A program made the position numbers and the translations under genes. A DNA stretch of 64,000 nucleotides from Hyphomicrobium sp. GTDB taxonomy: Bacteria; Pseudomonadota; Alphaproteobacteria; Rhizobiales; Hyphomicrobiaceae. Numbering within the stretch: the stretch's first letter is position 1; every line of letters starts with the position of its first letter. The DNA lies in the NCBI GenBank assembly GCA_002928735.1, contig PERL01000007.1, positions 109,400 to 173,399 of the forward strand, in the 5' to 3' direction. Below the pieces are notes generated by a model. It was not told the origin of the DNA. It ran no database searches and worked only from the letters and a program-made list of their open reading frames with translations. Below are positions 19,624-27,394 of this stretch, piece by piece.

Positions 19624-21138
19624 TCAATCAACGCGAAATCTTGCAGCCAGCGCCTCCATACCGGTGATATCCAGGAAGCCGATATGTTCCAGGGCTTCCG
19701 TGGAATTGTCGCTCGAGTGCACGATCCGTTGCTCTTTGACGCCCCGAGCCCCCACCGCTAGACGGATCGTATGTTTGAAATTGGTGTTTTCGTTGTCGAA
19801 ACGCGCACGCTTGCGGCGCGTCCGCGCGCTGGGAGGCGCGGGCTTAGGATCGATGCACACGAACCAATAGACAGGCTTCGCCGTGCCGTTTGGTGCCGTC
19901 GGGTCGGACCAGTTCCCGCCACGCACGCCATTCTCTATTCTTTGTCGATTGGCCTCTGTCACGGACCCCTCGGCCCATATTTCAAATTTCTCCCGAAGGT
20001 GATCGCGGATCGCGGGGACCGGCGACAAGCCGCCACCGAAGTCGCGCACGAACACGGTCATCAGTCCCGGACGGTATTGAGTTCGCCCGAAATACCGGTG
20101 CTTGAGGAATGGGTTCTTCTCCGCATAGAAGCCGAGAAGGTCGAAGCTCGGCCAGCAGTCGGCACGCCGCAAAGCCTGCTCCAGATCGTCGAATGTTCGC
20201 GGCTCCTCCGCGCCTGCAACACGCGCCAGGCGCAAAAGCTCTTCGTAATACTTCGGCGATCGGAAGGTGCCGGGCCCGAGGATGTTCGTTCCCGGCGGAA
20301 CCCGCCGCGACTTGATGTGCAGCAGAAGATGGTACGCAAACGACAGGAAGCGGAACTGATCAGACGGCACGCGCAACCCCGACGCCCGCGTCACCGCCGA
20401 CTGGAGCAACTGCCGCGCCATGGACGGCTTCAAGTACGGCGCCTGAGCAAAGAAGAAGCCGCCGCTTCCGTCCTCCGAATAGATGTCGAGCGGCCACGTT
20501 GCCACGCGATCACGGAACAGTTCGGCGACCTTCGGCGCATCCGCAGCCGAAACAACGATGTCGATGTCGCCCTCGTGTGTCCCGGCCTCGATGCTATCTA
20601 CCCATCGCAAGATAGCATAGTCGAGTCCGGCGAGCCGCTGAAGGAAATCGAGCGGCTGTGTTCCCGCTGGGCCGTACTGCCGCCGATTGTCGAGGGACTT
20701 AACGAGCGTCTCGATGACCCAATATCTGCCGGACGCAAGCTCCGTCTGTCCCCGCACACGCAGACGTCCCCGCCGCGCATGCCGGAAGATTGCGGGCCGC
20801 GCTAAAGCATATGGTATCCCCGCCGGCACAAGAATGGTCTCGAACCTCACAAGAACTTTCGTCTTCATTAAAGCGAGAGCTGACAACCCGTGCAGTAGGA
20901 CGGCGTTGCAGTTGTTCTCCACAATGCTCTGCTGCGACGGGTAGCCGAGCCGGACATGCGACTCGAGACGGTGCGCCTGCGCCGGGCCGCCCTTCTCGAG
21001 GTATAGAAGGTCCCTCGCATGCAACACGTCTAGCGCTGGTGGCGCGAGAGCGGCAGGCGGCAGCGCCACGCAGACCAGCTTGTCCTTAAGGACGATTGAT
21101 GGGTCGAGATCCGGCACGTCACGCATGAACGTTCTCAT
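19624..21138 (-). CDS. Nucleotidyltransferase-like protein with NDP-kinase-like C-terminal domain
   Basis: About 504 residues. The middle holds GDIDIVVS (residues 190-197), the G-D-x-D core of the nucleotidyltransferase superfamily. The C-terminal part from about 355 reads like a diverged NDP kinase: a beta strand MTVFVRDF, another YWFVCIDP, HTIRL around 456-460, and RIVHSSDNSTEALEHIGFL at 471-489. The last corresponds to the NDPK active-site block N-x-x-H-G-S-D-S, with catalytic His at 474. The strict KPD of true NDP kinases is not kept. I see no other domain. The ATG at 21138 follows the preceding gene by two bases; ATG 21126 is an alternative. The substrate is unknown, and the neighbours suggest surface-glycan work. 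Confidence 0.65.
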   Translation of the reverse strand: MRTFMRDVPDLDPSIVLKDKLVCVALPPAALAPPALDVLHARDLLYLEKGGPAQAHRLESHVRLGYPSQQSIVENNCNAVLLHGLSALALMKTKVLVRFETILVPAGIPYALARPAIFRHARRGRLRVRGQTELASGRYWVIETLVKSLDNRRQYGPAGTQPLDFLQRLAGLDYAILRWVDSIEAGTHEGDIDIVVSAADAPKVAELFRDRVATWPLDIYSEDGSGGFFFAQAPYLKPSMARQLLQSAVTRASGLRVPSDQFRFLSFAYHLLLHIKSRRVPPGTNILGPGTFRSPKYYEELLRLARVAGAEEPRTFDDLEQALRRADCWPSFDLLGFYAEKNPFLKHRYFGRTQYRPGLMTVFVRDFGGGLSPVPAIRDHLREKFEIWAEGSVTEANRQRIENGVRGGNWSDPTAPNGTAKPVYWFVCIDPKPAPPSARTRRKRARFDNENTNFKHTIRLAVGARGVKEQRIVHSSDNSTEALEHIGFLDITGMEALAARFRVD

Positions 21139-21140
21139 CC

Positions 21141-21785
21141 CTATCTGGAGCGCTTTGAATGACCACACCCGGACGCCGACAACCCAACCCGCACCACTTC
21201 GAAGTCAGGTTTGCGCGCACCGCCGGAAACGGGGCGGAGTTCGATGACGGGTCGGTTGCCGTGCTTGGCGGCGATCTGCCCGGCGAAGTCGCCCCACCTA
21301 TCGCAAATCTCCCCAATTGCATCGGCATCTGCGTAGAGCTTTTGCTCGAATTTCGGCCGCAACAAACGAGTCCAGACCCTCGATAGGATGAACTTCTCAG
21401 CCTGCCGCGCTTCAAGCCGCGTGCTGAATTGCTGCAGAAGCTGGTCGGGCGCGGGCCGCAGGAACACGAACTGCACGTCGTCGAGACCGCCGATAAAGTC
21501 AAACGTCGGATCGTCGGCGTAGGTGGCCTGCCCCGAGCGCGGCACGGAGACGATATTTTAGTGGATGACCCGGCGATCCGGCGCTCCGATCCGCGACCAG
21601 ACCGCCTCGGCCCCGTCTCGCTTGATCGCGTCACGCAGTTCGTTGGTCATGTCAAGAACCGGCCAGTCCGCAGCGCCGGGCTCGAACATCGACTGCAGAT
21701 GCGGGGCGAGCTCCCCACGTCGCAATAGTTGAAGAAACGTTGTCTTGCCCGCTCCGGAAGGACCCGAGAGAAACAGGATGCTCAT
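21141..21785 (-). pseudogene. P-loop NTPase/kinase gene interrupted by an in-frame stop
   Basis: One reading frame of about 214 codons. The ATG at 21785 opens with MSILFLSGPSGAGKTTFLQL, a clear Walker A (GPSGAGKT). After 75 codons there is a TAA at 21558-21560 (RRVIH-stop-NIVSVPR), and the same frame then continues open to a stop at 21141. The continuation carries strong codon bias and plausible protein (FIGGLDDVQFVFLRPAPDQLLQQF). A Tyr codon (TAC or TAT) would restore it. It could be a recent nonsense mutation, a sequencing error, or two separate products. The downstream nucleotidyltransferase gene follows at two bases, so they form one unit. The substrate is unknown. Confidence 0.6.
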
Positions 21786-22144
21786 CCGCCCTCCAATCGG
21801 TCGGCAGGTCTTGGGACCAGCCGCGGCCGGCGGTTCGCCAAGTGATCATCGGTAGGAAGAGGAGCGGTTCGAGACATGCGCATCACAGCCAGCGCGGAGA
21901 AGGCGCCAATCGGCCTCCAGCGACAAATCTTGGGCGTGTGCACTTGCCGGCAGCACGCGAGCGAACGCTTCCTTTACTCCAGATTTCAGGCTACCGCGAG
22001 GTGTCTGATCGCCCACCGAATCCAGGCTGCGATTCAAGGCACACTTGCCCTAGCGCCCCTCTTGTGTCGATATGCGGGCCGCTCCCCGGGGTGTCGACTC
22101 GCCCCGCCGCTTGGCGATTGAAATCGCTCTGGGATTTGCCATCG
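21786..22144. other. Intergenic divergent region, about 360 bases
   Basis: This lies between the P-loop gene (minus) and the ABC exporter (plus). An open plus-strand frame from 21740 runs into the exporter without a start with a ribosome site or domain match, so I treat its N-terminal 135 codons as non-coding. It probably carries both promoters; none was identified securely. Confidence 0.4.
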
Positions 22145-23899
22145 ATGAAGAAGCAGAAGCCACCCACCGACCTCTGGCCGGTCATGAAACGGGTCCTGCG
22201 CGAGGACGGCTCGCGCTATTGGCCTAAATATGTGTTGGCGAGCCTCTTTCTCGCCATTTCCGGGGGCTGCACGGCCCTGGCGGCCTGGATCATGAAGGAT
22301 GTCATCGACGATATTTTCGTCGCCCGCGATCAGACTGCAATGATGCTGATCCCGCTCGCGATCGCAGGTCTGTTCCTGCTTCGCGGCATCACGATCTATG
22401 CCGGCGAAGTCATGTTGAACCGTGTCGGCAACAAGATTGTCGCCGAGACCCAGGTCAAACTCTACAGCCACTTGCTGAAACAAGACATCGCCTTCTTCAA
22501 GACGCACCCGTCCGGCGATCTCTTGAACCGCATGACGGTGAACGCGACCGCGTTGCGCACGATGCTAAACCAGATCGCGCTGAGCCTCGGCCGGGATGTC
22601 ATGACCCTCCTCGCCCTGCTCTGCGTCATGCTGGCTCAGGACCTCACGTTGTCGCTCATCGTCTTCGCGGTCGGCCCGCTGGCCTTCCTTTCACTCAGAC
22701 TGTTGACGCAGCGCATTCAGGGCCTGGCGCGGCGCGGATTCACAAAGGGCGCTGAGATCCTGACCACGGTTCGCGATTCCGTGCAGGGCGTGCAAACGGT
22801 TAAGTCCTACCAGCTCGAGGCGATTTTCAATCAACGGCTCCAAAGCGAGGTCGACGCCATGCGCCGCAACAGCAATCGCATGGGAGCAATCCAGGCCACC
22901 ATCGCGCCGCTGATCGAAATATTTGCCGGCGCGGCCGTGGCCGCAGTCATTTTCTACGCGGGCTGGCGCCTGAACGCCGCAGACAATCCCCCAGGCTCGT
23001 TTTTCGCTTTCGTCACGGCACTCCTGATGGCCGCCGAACCCGGGCGCCGCCTCGCCCGCGTCCAGGGACAGTTGATCGCAAGCGCAACCGGAGTGCGCAT
23101 GATCCACGAAATCATCGATCTCCCGGAAGCCGAGGGCGCCGATGGTGACCGGCCCCCGCTCGCCATTAGCTCCGGCGAGATCGCGTTCAAGAACGTGTCC
23201 TTCAGCTACCTTGACGACATCGGCATCCTGTCGGGCATCACCTTCACCGCTCCAGGCGGCAAGACGACGGCTCTCGTCGGCCTATCGGGCAGCGGAAAAT
23301 CGACCACCCTCGCGCTTCTCGAGCGCTTCTGGTCGCCGAATGCGGGCACCATCGAAATCGATGGCCAGAACATTGCCGATGTCACGCTCGAAAGCCTGCG
23401 CCGCAACATCGCCTTCGTCAGCCAGGACACATTCCTGTTCCAGGGTACGATCAAGGAGAACCTCGTCGCCGGCACGCAGGACCGGACGATGGAAGACATC
23501 GTGGCCGCCGCGAGGTCGGCACAGATCCACGACTTCATCGCGGGCCTGCCCGAAGGCTACGACACGCCCGTGGGTGAAATGGGGTCCCGCCTCTCGGGCG
23601 GTCAACGCCAGCGCATTTCGATTGCCCGCGCATTCCTAAAAGATGCCCCGATCCTTCTACTCGACGAACCGACCTCGGCCCTCGACAGCGAAACCGAATT
23701 GGCGCTCCGCCAGTCTCTCGATAAGCTGTCCGAAGGGCGGACCGCCATCGTCATCGCCCATCGCCTCGCGACCATCGTCGGCGCCGACCAGATCCTCGTT
23801 CTGGAAAATGGCCGCATTGTCGAGAACGGTACCCACCGCGATCTCATCGGACGTGGCGCCACATACGCCCGTATATACGACCTTCAAAAGCTGCATTGA
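22145..23899 (+). CDS. MsbA-type ABC exporter (fused TMD and NBD)
   Basis: A half-transporter of 584 residues that should act as a homodimer in the inner membrane. The N-terminal half has about six membrane helices (starting YVLASLFLAISGGCTALAAWIM). The C-terminal ATPase domain has Walker A GLSGSGKSTT, signature LSGGQRQR, Walker [13 protein letters not shown] and a switch His in VIAHRLATI. It resembles lipid A/lipid-linked glycan exporters; the substrate is not determined. The start is ATG 22145 (MKKQKPPTDLWPVMKRVLRED). It faces the minus-strand glycan-like gene group, and a tRNA follows 63 bases downstream. Confidence 0.88.
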   Translation: MKKQKPPTDLWPVMKRVLREDGSRYWPKYVLASLFLAISGGCTALAAWIMKDVIDDIFVARDQTAMMLIPLAIAGLFLLRGITIYAGEVMLNRVGNKIVAETQVKLYSHLLKQDIAFFKTHPSGDLLNRMTVNATALRTMLNQIALSLGRDVMTLLALLCVMLAQDLTLSLIVFAVGPLAFLSLRLLTQRIQGLARRGFTKGAEILTTVRDSVQGVQTVKSYQLEAIFNQRLQSEVDAMRRNSNRMGAIQATIAPLIEIFAGAAVAAVIFYAGWRLNAADNPPGSFFAFVTALLMAAEPGRRLARVQGQLIASATGVRMIHEIIDLPEAEGADGDRPPLAISSGEIAFKNVSFSYLDDIGILSGITFTAPGGKTTALVGLSGSGKSTTLALLERFWSPNAGTIEIDGQNIADVTLESLRRNIAFVSQDTFLFQGTIKENLVAGTQDRTMEDIVAAARSAQIHDFIAGLPEGYDTPVGEMGSRLSGGQRQRISIARAFLKDAPILLLDEPTSALDSETELALRQSLDKLSEGRTAIVIAHRLATIVGADQILVLENGRIVENGTHRDLIGRGATYARIYDLQKLH

Positions 23900-23962
23900 T
23901 CCCGGCTCCAGGCACGTCTTGCGAAAATCGCCGCAAAATGATGTAGAAGGGGTAGCCCATCC

Positions 23963-24038
23963 GGGCTCGTAGCTCAATGGTTAGAGCTGGCGGCTCATAA
24001 CCGCCTGGTTCCAGGTTCGAGTCCTGGCGAGCCCACCA
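23963..24038 (+). tRNA. tRNA with CAU anticodon (Met or lysidine-modified Ile)
   Basis: A complete cloverleaf of 76 bases: acceptor GGGCTCG pairs with CGAGCCC, D-stem GCTC/GAGC, anticodon stem GGCGG/CCGCC around CTCATAA (CAT at 23996-23998), T-stem CCAGG/CCTGG with TTCGAGT loop, discriminator A and encoded CCA. A CAU anticodon fits elongator Met or tRNA-Ile2. The GGCGG anticodon stem recalls Ile2, but I cannot settle it by eye. The accessory segment of IS remnants and glycan genes begins just downstream, so the tRNA could mark an island edge. Confidence 0.95.
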
Positions 24039-24139
24039 AAGCAACAATTAAAACACGAACTTAGGCGCATCCAGTGAGGACATCTCCTGCCGGGGTTGCG
24101 CGGAAGCGCGCGACGTTCCCCGGCGCCCCGTGGACAATA

Positions 24140-25048
24140 CTACGCTGACAATGCCAATTCGTGCTTCTGCCGAAACGCGGGCTTCAAATGTGCTGCTACA
24201 CCGACCTGGCTGAGGCGTTCAGCAAAGTCTAGATTGAGCGAACGAAACTGCGCGCGCGTTTCAGCGGGAGATCGCAATTGAAGCGGTGCGCGGTGTAAAC
24301 AAGATTCGATTGCGTTATTCAGAGATTCTGTATCTCCCCTGGAGCATTTCACAACCGCGCTTTCCGGGAAGCCAAACAACTTGGCAAGGCTCGTGAATTT
24401 GGTCGAGTATCCGATGATATGAACTTTGCGCCCCGAAAGCAGTCCCCAGTAGGCCGCGTGATATGAATTCGTGGTCACAATTTGCATCCGGCTAAAGGCA
24501 TCGGTGAAATCTTGAACCCCTAGTTCATTGGTGGCAAATATGTACTTTTCGGACCCTTGACCCCGCTGAGACGCCATCGTGGCGGCTAGTGAGCCCGACA
24601 CGCGCGGATTTCCGTTTAAGATAATGCCGCGCCGTGTTCCCGGCGGAAGTTCTGAGAGCGGGTGATAGGCGGACGGACATGGTACCAGCGGCAGCCTTAG
24701 AGATGCCATGGCAGGGTCGCGTGTCGATGCGCGGCAATAGGTGACGCGTCGCAGCAGCTGCTTAAGCGTGACGTCGATGCTGGAGGGCACTTTTTCGAAG
24801 GGCCAGCTTTGTCCGACGGCCCAAGCAATTCGTACCTTGGCCTTGTGTCGAAGTGCGCGCTTAGCAAAAAAATTGTTTGAGGCGCCGCCACCGGCAATGA
24901 GCACCGTCCGCTGCGCTCCGAAATCAAAGTAGTGTTGCGGGGAGGCGAGGAAATCGCCGATGTTTGTCATGTCACCATAGTGGAGAAAAGCAACCGATGC
25001 GTTGCGATCCTCCGCATCGACTGCGCGATGCACGTTCGACAACTCCAT
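24140..25048 (-). CDS. Polysaccharide pyruvyltransferase family protein
   Basis: About 302 residues. It has typical family blocks: FLHYGDMTNIGDFLASPQ near the N-terminus, VLIAGGGASNNFF, and the late ITTNSYHAAYWGLLSGRKVHIIGYSTKF block. These proteins add pyruvate ketals to exopolysaccharide sugars from PEP; the acceptor here is unknown. I chose ATG 25048; the longer frame to 25198 adds 50 residues with no family match. It lies downstream of the tRNA and opens the accessory segment. GC is lower than in core genes, consistent with acquired DNA. Confidence 0.8.
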   Translation of the reverse strand: MELSNVHRAVDAEDRNASVAFLHYGDMTNIGDFLASPQHYFDFGAQRTVLIAGGGASNNFFAKRALRHKAKVRIAWAVGQSWPFEKVPSSIDVTLKQLLRRVTYCRASTRDPAMASLRLPLVPCPSAYHPLSELPPGTRRGIILNGNPRVSGSLAATMASQRGQGSEKYIFATNELGVQDFTDAFSRMQIVTTNSYHAAYWGLLSGRKVHIIGYSTKFTSLAKLFGFPESAVVKCSRGDTESLNNAIESCLHRAPLQLRSPAETRAQFRSLNLDFAERLSQVGVAAHLKPAFRQKHELALSA

Positions 25049-25189
25049 TCGAGCCCCCGTCGCTGCTTGAAAGACAAGCACAAATCTCGCTTTCCGCGGA
25101 TCACGAAAGAGGCGTAACAAATTCGAACGACAGATCAGTGACTGATCTGTGACTTGCGTATTACTAGCCTTAAGCTTTGCTACTCGTGA

Positions 25190-25459
25190 ATGACCCAATC
25201 GGTCATCAGCGCCATTCGTGACCCTTTGCAGCTATCCGCGAGGCTCAACGGTGCGCGGCTTGCGTTCCATTCAGGAGTAGCAGGGCTCAACCTCAACGCC
25301 ATGCGCTTCGACCCGGACCCCACCAAGCCCGCGTTCGACAAGCACGTGGCGGCCGCTCTGAAGTCGGGCCGGTTCAAGATGCCCGAGATCGACACGAAGC
25401 CCTTTTGCTGTCAATTAGCTGGGGAACTTCTGATCAACCAGCGGATCATGGCACGCTAG
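25190..25459 (+). pseudogene. Possible gene fragment cut by an IS end
   Basis: An 89-codon plus-strand frame. From about 25280 to 25405 codon choice is strongly GC-rich at third positions (GLNLNAMRFDPDPTKPAFDKHVAAALKSG), unlike its surroundings, and the frame then runs into the IS end at 25422. It looks like the 3' remains of a larger gene truncated by the element. No family is recognised. It could equally be a chance frame. Confidence 0.25.
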
Positions 25460-25500
25460 AATCCGTGATTCGAGGGGGCTTTGATGAGCGAGACCGGGGA
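25422..25500 (+). mobile_element. Solo left end of an IS5-family element (about 79 bases)
   Basis: GGGAACTTCTGATCAACC followed by a segment ending in GAGCGAGACCGGGGA. It matches, with about ten differences and one indel, the start of the IS5-family remnant at 26521-26600, in the same orientation. Homology stops abruptly at about 25500, so only the terminal inverted repeat and the first codons of the transposase (ATGAGCGAGACC) survive. It encloses the last codons of the methyltransferase gene on the other strand. Confidence 0.75.
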
Positions 25501-26555
25501 GTGGCACTTCTGAAATGCTGCATAAAGCCTGAAGCGGCACCGATCACCGATGCCACCAGGGACTTTCGCCCGTAATCTTTGCGATTACGCGAAGCGACGG
25601 CGGCCAAATTCAAATCCAGCACGTCGTCAGCCTTTCGCTTGCGGAAGACGAACGAAACTTGGGAGCGCATCTTCCCGATCTCCTCCTTTGTCACGGTGCG
25701 AACTGGATAAAAGCCCGCCGTCCATGCCGCAGCGAGCAAGTTATCTCGGCTGAAGCCGAGAACATGAGCGAAATGAAAGCGGGTGTAATTCTTGCTCTCG
25801 TAAGCCTGCATATCAGGGACTTCAATCCACAAGAGACCATCGTCCTTAAGCAGCTGCTCGATCTTGGCGAGGCAGTCCAAAGGAGCCCGCAGATGCTCGA
25901 GAACATGGATGATCGAGATGAAATCGAAAGATTTCACGCCGTAGTTGGCAGACTGCCAGTCGCCCTGTTTGATCTTGGCGCTACGCGCATGCTGTGACCA
26001 GACTTCGCCGGGCTCGAACCCATAGGCATCGAAACCCAATGTTTCGATCGCCAAGACCAGCTCTCCAAGACCACACCCGAAATCGAGCGTCCGGCGTCCT
26101 GTCGGATCCCTGAATAAACTGCGGACAATCGCCGCGCGCCTTGCGGCATCCTTCTTTTTCTTTGCGACGTGCTGAGCCGGAACAGTGTCGACGACACCCA
26201 TGTAGGCCGCCCGATACGTTGCACGATAATAGTCCTTCAACTCATCATCCGTCGGCATCGGGTTGGTGAAGAAAAGTCCGCAGCTCTCGCATAGATCCGT
26301 TGAGAGCGGCTTCCACTCCCGATCTAAATTCATGATGTTGTGACCCTTGCCTCCACAGACGGGGCAATCGATGCGCTGTCCCTCGAACGGGTAGGGAACG
26401 AACGGTTTCGTGTTCGAGCGTTGCAGGAGAAGTTTGAAAGCCAAACTGCATACTCCGAAAAACAAATGTTGAGTTGCGAGGCCACTCGCAAATTGATCAG
26501 AGAAAGACGCAGGCCCCCTAGGGAACCTCTGATCAATCAGCGGATCATGGCACAA
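25446..26555 (-). CDS. Class I SAM methyltransferase with N-terminal zinc ribbon, both ends set by IS sequence
   Basis: The 369-codon frame has a zinc-ribbon start (CPVCGGKGHN with a second CESCGLFF pair) and then a Methyltransf_23-like core: TLDFGCGLGELVLAIETLGF, then FDFISIIHVLEHLRAPLD and a LLWIEVPDMQAYE tail. Such proteins methylate sugars or nucleotide-sugar-linked groups in surface-glycan loci. The first 12 codons (MCHDPLIDQRFP) are the reverse complement of the IS5 left end at 26521, and the last codons are read from the solo end at 25422. The native start and stop have therefore probably been lost. No good internal start with a ribosome site precedes the zinc ribbon. It may be expressed or decaying. 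Confidence 0.7.
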   Translation of the reverse strand: MCHDPLIDQRFPRGPASFSDQFASGLATQHLFFGVCSLAFKLLLQRSNTKPFVPYPFEGQRIDCPVCGGKGHNIMNLDREWKPLSTDLCESCGLFFTNPMPTDDELKDYYRATYRAAYMGVVDTVPAQHVAKKKKDAARRAAIVRSLFRDPTGRRTLDFGCGLGELVLAIETLGFDAYGFEPGEVWSQHARSAKIKQGDWQSANYGVKSFDFISIIHVLEHLRAPLDCLAKIEQLLKDDGLLWIEVPDMQAYESKNYTRFHFAHVLGFSRDNLLAAAWTAGFYPVRTVTKEEIGKMRSQVSFVFRKRKADDVLDLNLAAVASRNRKDYGRKSLVASVIGAASGFMQHFRSATPRSRSSKPPRITDSSVP

Positions 26556-27367
26556 TTGAATACTTGATTCGAGGGGGGCTTTGATGGGCGAGACCGGGGA
26601 TCAGCTGAGCTTTGCATATCTTGACTATGCGGCGAAGAAGAAGCTGACGAAGCGCGCGTGTTCTTGGCCGAGATGGCAGCGGCAGTGCCATGGGCAGCAC
26701 TGGAATCGTTGATTGACCCGCACTGTCCGAGGATGGGCTGACAGGGCGGACGGCGGGCGTTCCCGCTTTTTATGATGTTGCAGATCTACTGCTTGCAGCA
26801 ATGGTACCAGCTGTCCAATCCTGGCGCGGAAGAAGCACTTTACGATCTCCAGTCCATGCGAGCGTTTGCGGGACGTCAACTTGGCCATGATGCCGTTCCC
26901 GACGAGACGACGATCTTGAACCTCCGTCATCTGCTTGAGCGTCACGACCTGACGAAGGCGATTTTAGCAGACGTAGCGGAGCATCTGGAGAAACGGTGAG
27001 CGCTTTTACGCGGCGGCACAATCGTGGATGCGACGCTCATTGTGGTCTCGCCCTCGACTAAGAACAAGGAGCAGAAGCGCGATCCTGAGATGCGCCAATC
27101 GACGAAGGGCCTCAAGCGGTCTCGTGCATACGGGTGGCGTGCATGACGCGAAGGTGATGGACAATTTGATCCGCGAGGATGACCGCGCGGTCTATGGCGT
27201 CAGGGGTTATGCGAGCGAGAAAAAGAAGCGAGCGGCGCGGCGCGCCAGGGTACTTGCGTGACATCGGGCGAAGAACAAACGGCTTGGCAAAGTGCGCAAT
27301 AAAATGAGCACGTCTTCCGCGTTCTCAAGTGCCAGTTTAGATACCGAAAGGTGCACTACCGGCAGGA
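26521..27367 (+). mobile_element. Degenerate IS5-family insertion sequence
   Basis: It starts with the terminal repeat GGGAACCTCTGATCAATC, next to CTAG (a typical IS5-type target). A transposase follows in pieces from the ATG at 26584: MGETGDQLSFAYLDYAAKKKLTKRA, then in other frames MLQIYCLQQWYQLSNPGAEEALYD and IPDETTILN-like text, [19 protein letters not shown], and a final HVFRVLKCQFRYRKVHYR near 27310-27365. Several frameshifts and deletions make it inactive. The right terminal repeat is not found, so the 3' end has been deleted. Confidence 0.85.
26584..27367 (+). pseudogene. IS5-family transposase, frameshifted
   Basis: The DDE transposase body of the element above. Readable blocks are spread over at least three frames, with an internal deletion between the [22 protein letters not shown] region and the [12 protein letters not shown] region, which replaces the usual HFGMKAHIGVD segment. 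No complete product can be made. The remaining right part abuts the chimeric glycosyltransferase-epimerase frame. Confidence 0.85.
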
Positions 27368-27394
27368 ATTACTTCTGCATAAGCACTGCCGCGA

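Noticed and set aside
21558..21560. Selenocysteine or programmed readthrough at the stop in the P-loop gene
   Set aside because: The stop is TAA, not TGA, and no recoding element is seen; a nonsense mutation or an error is simpler.
21740..22144. N-terminal extension of the ABC exporter frame by 135 codons
   Set aside because: The text is arginine-rich, has no family match and lies antisense to the P-loop gene; ATG 22145 gives the normal start.
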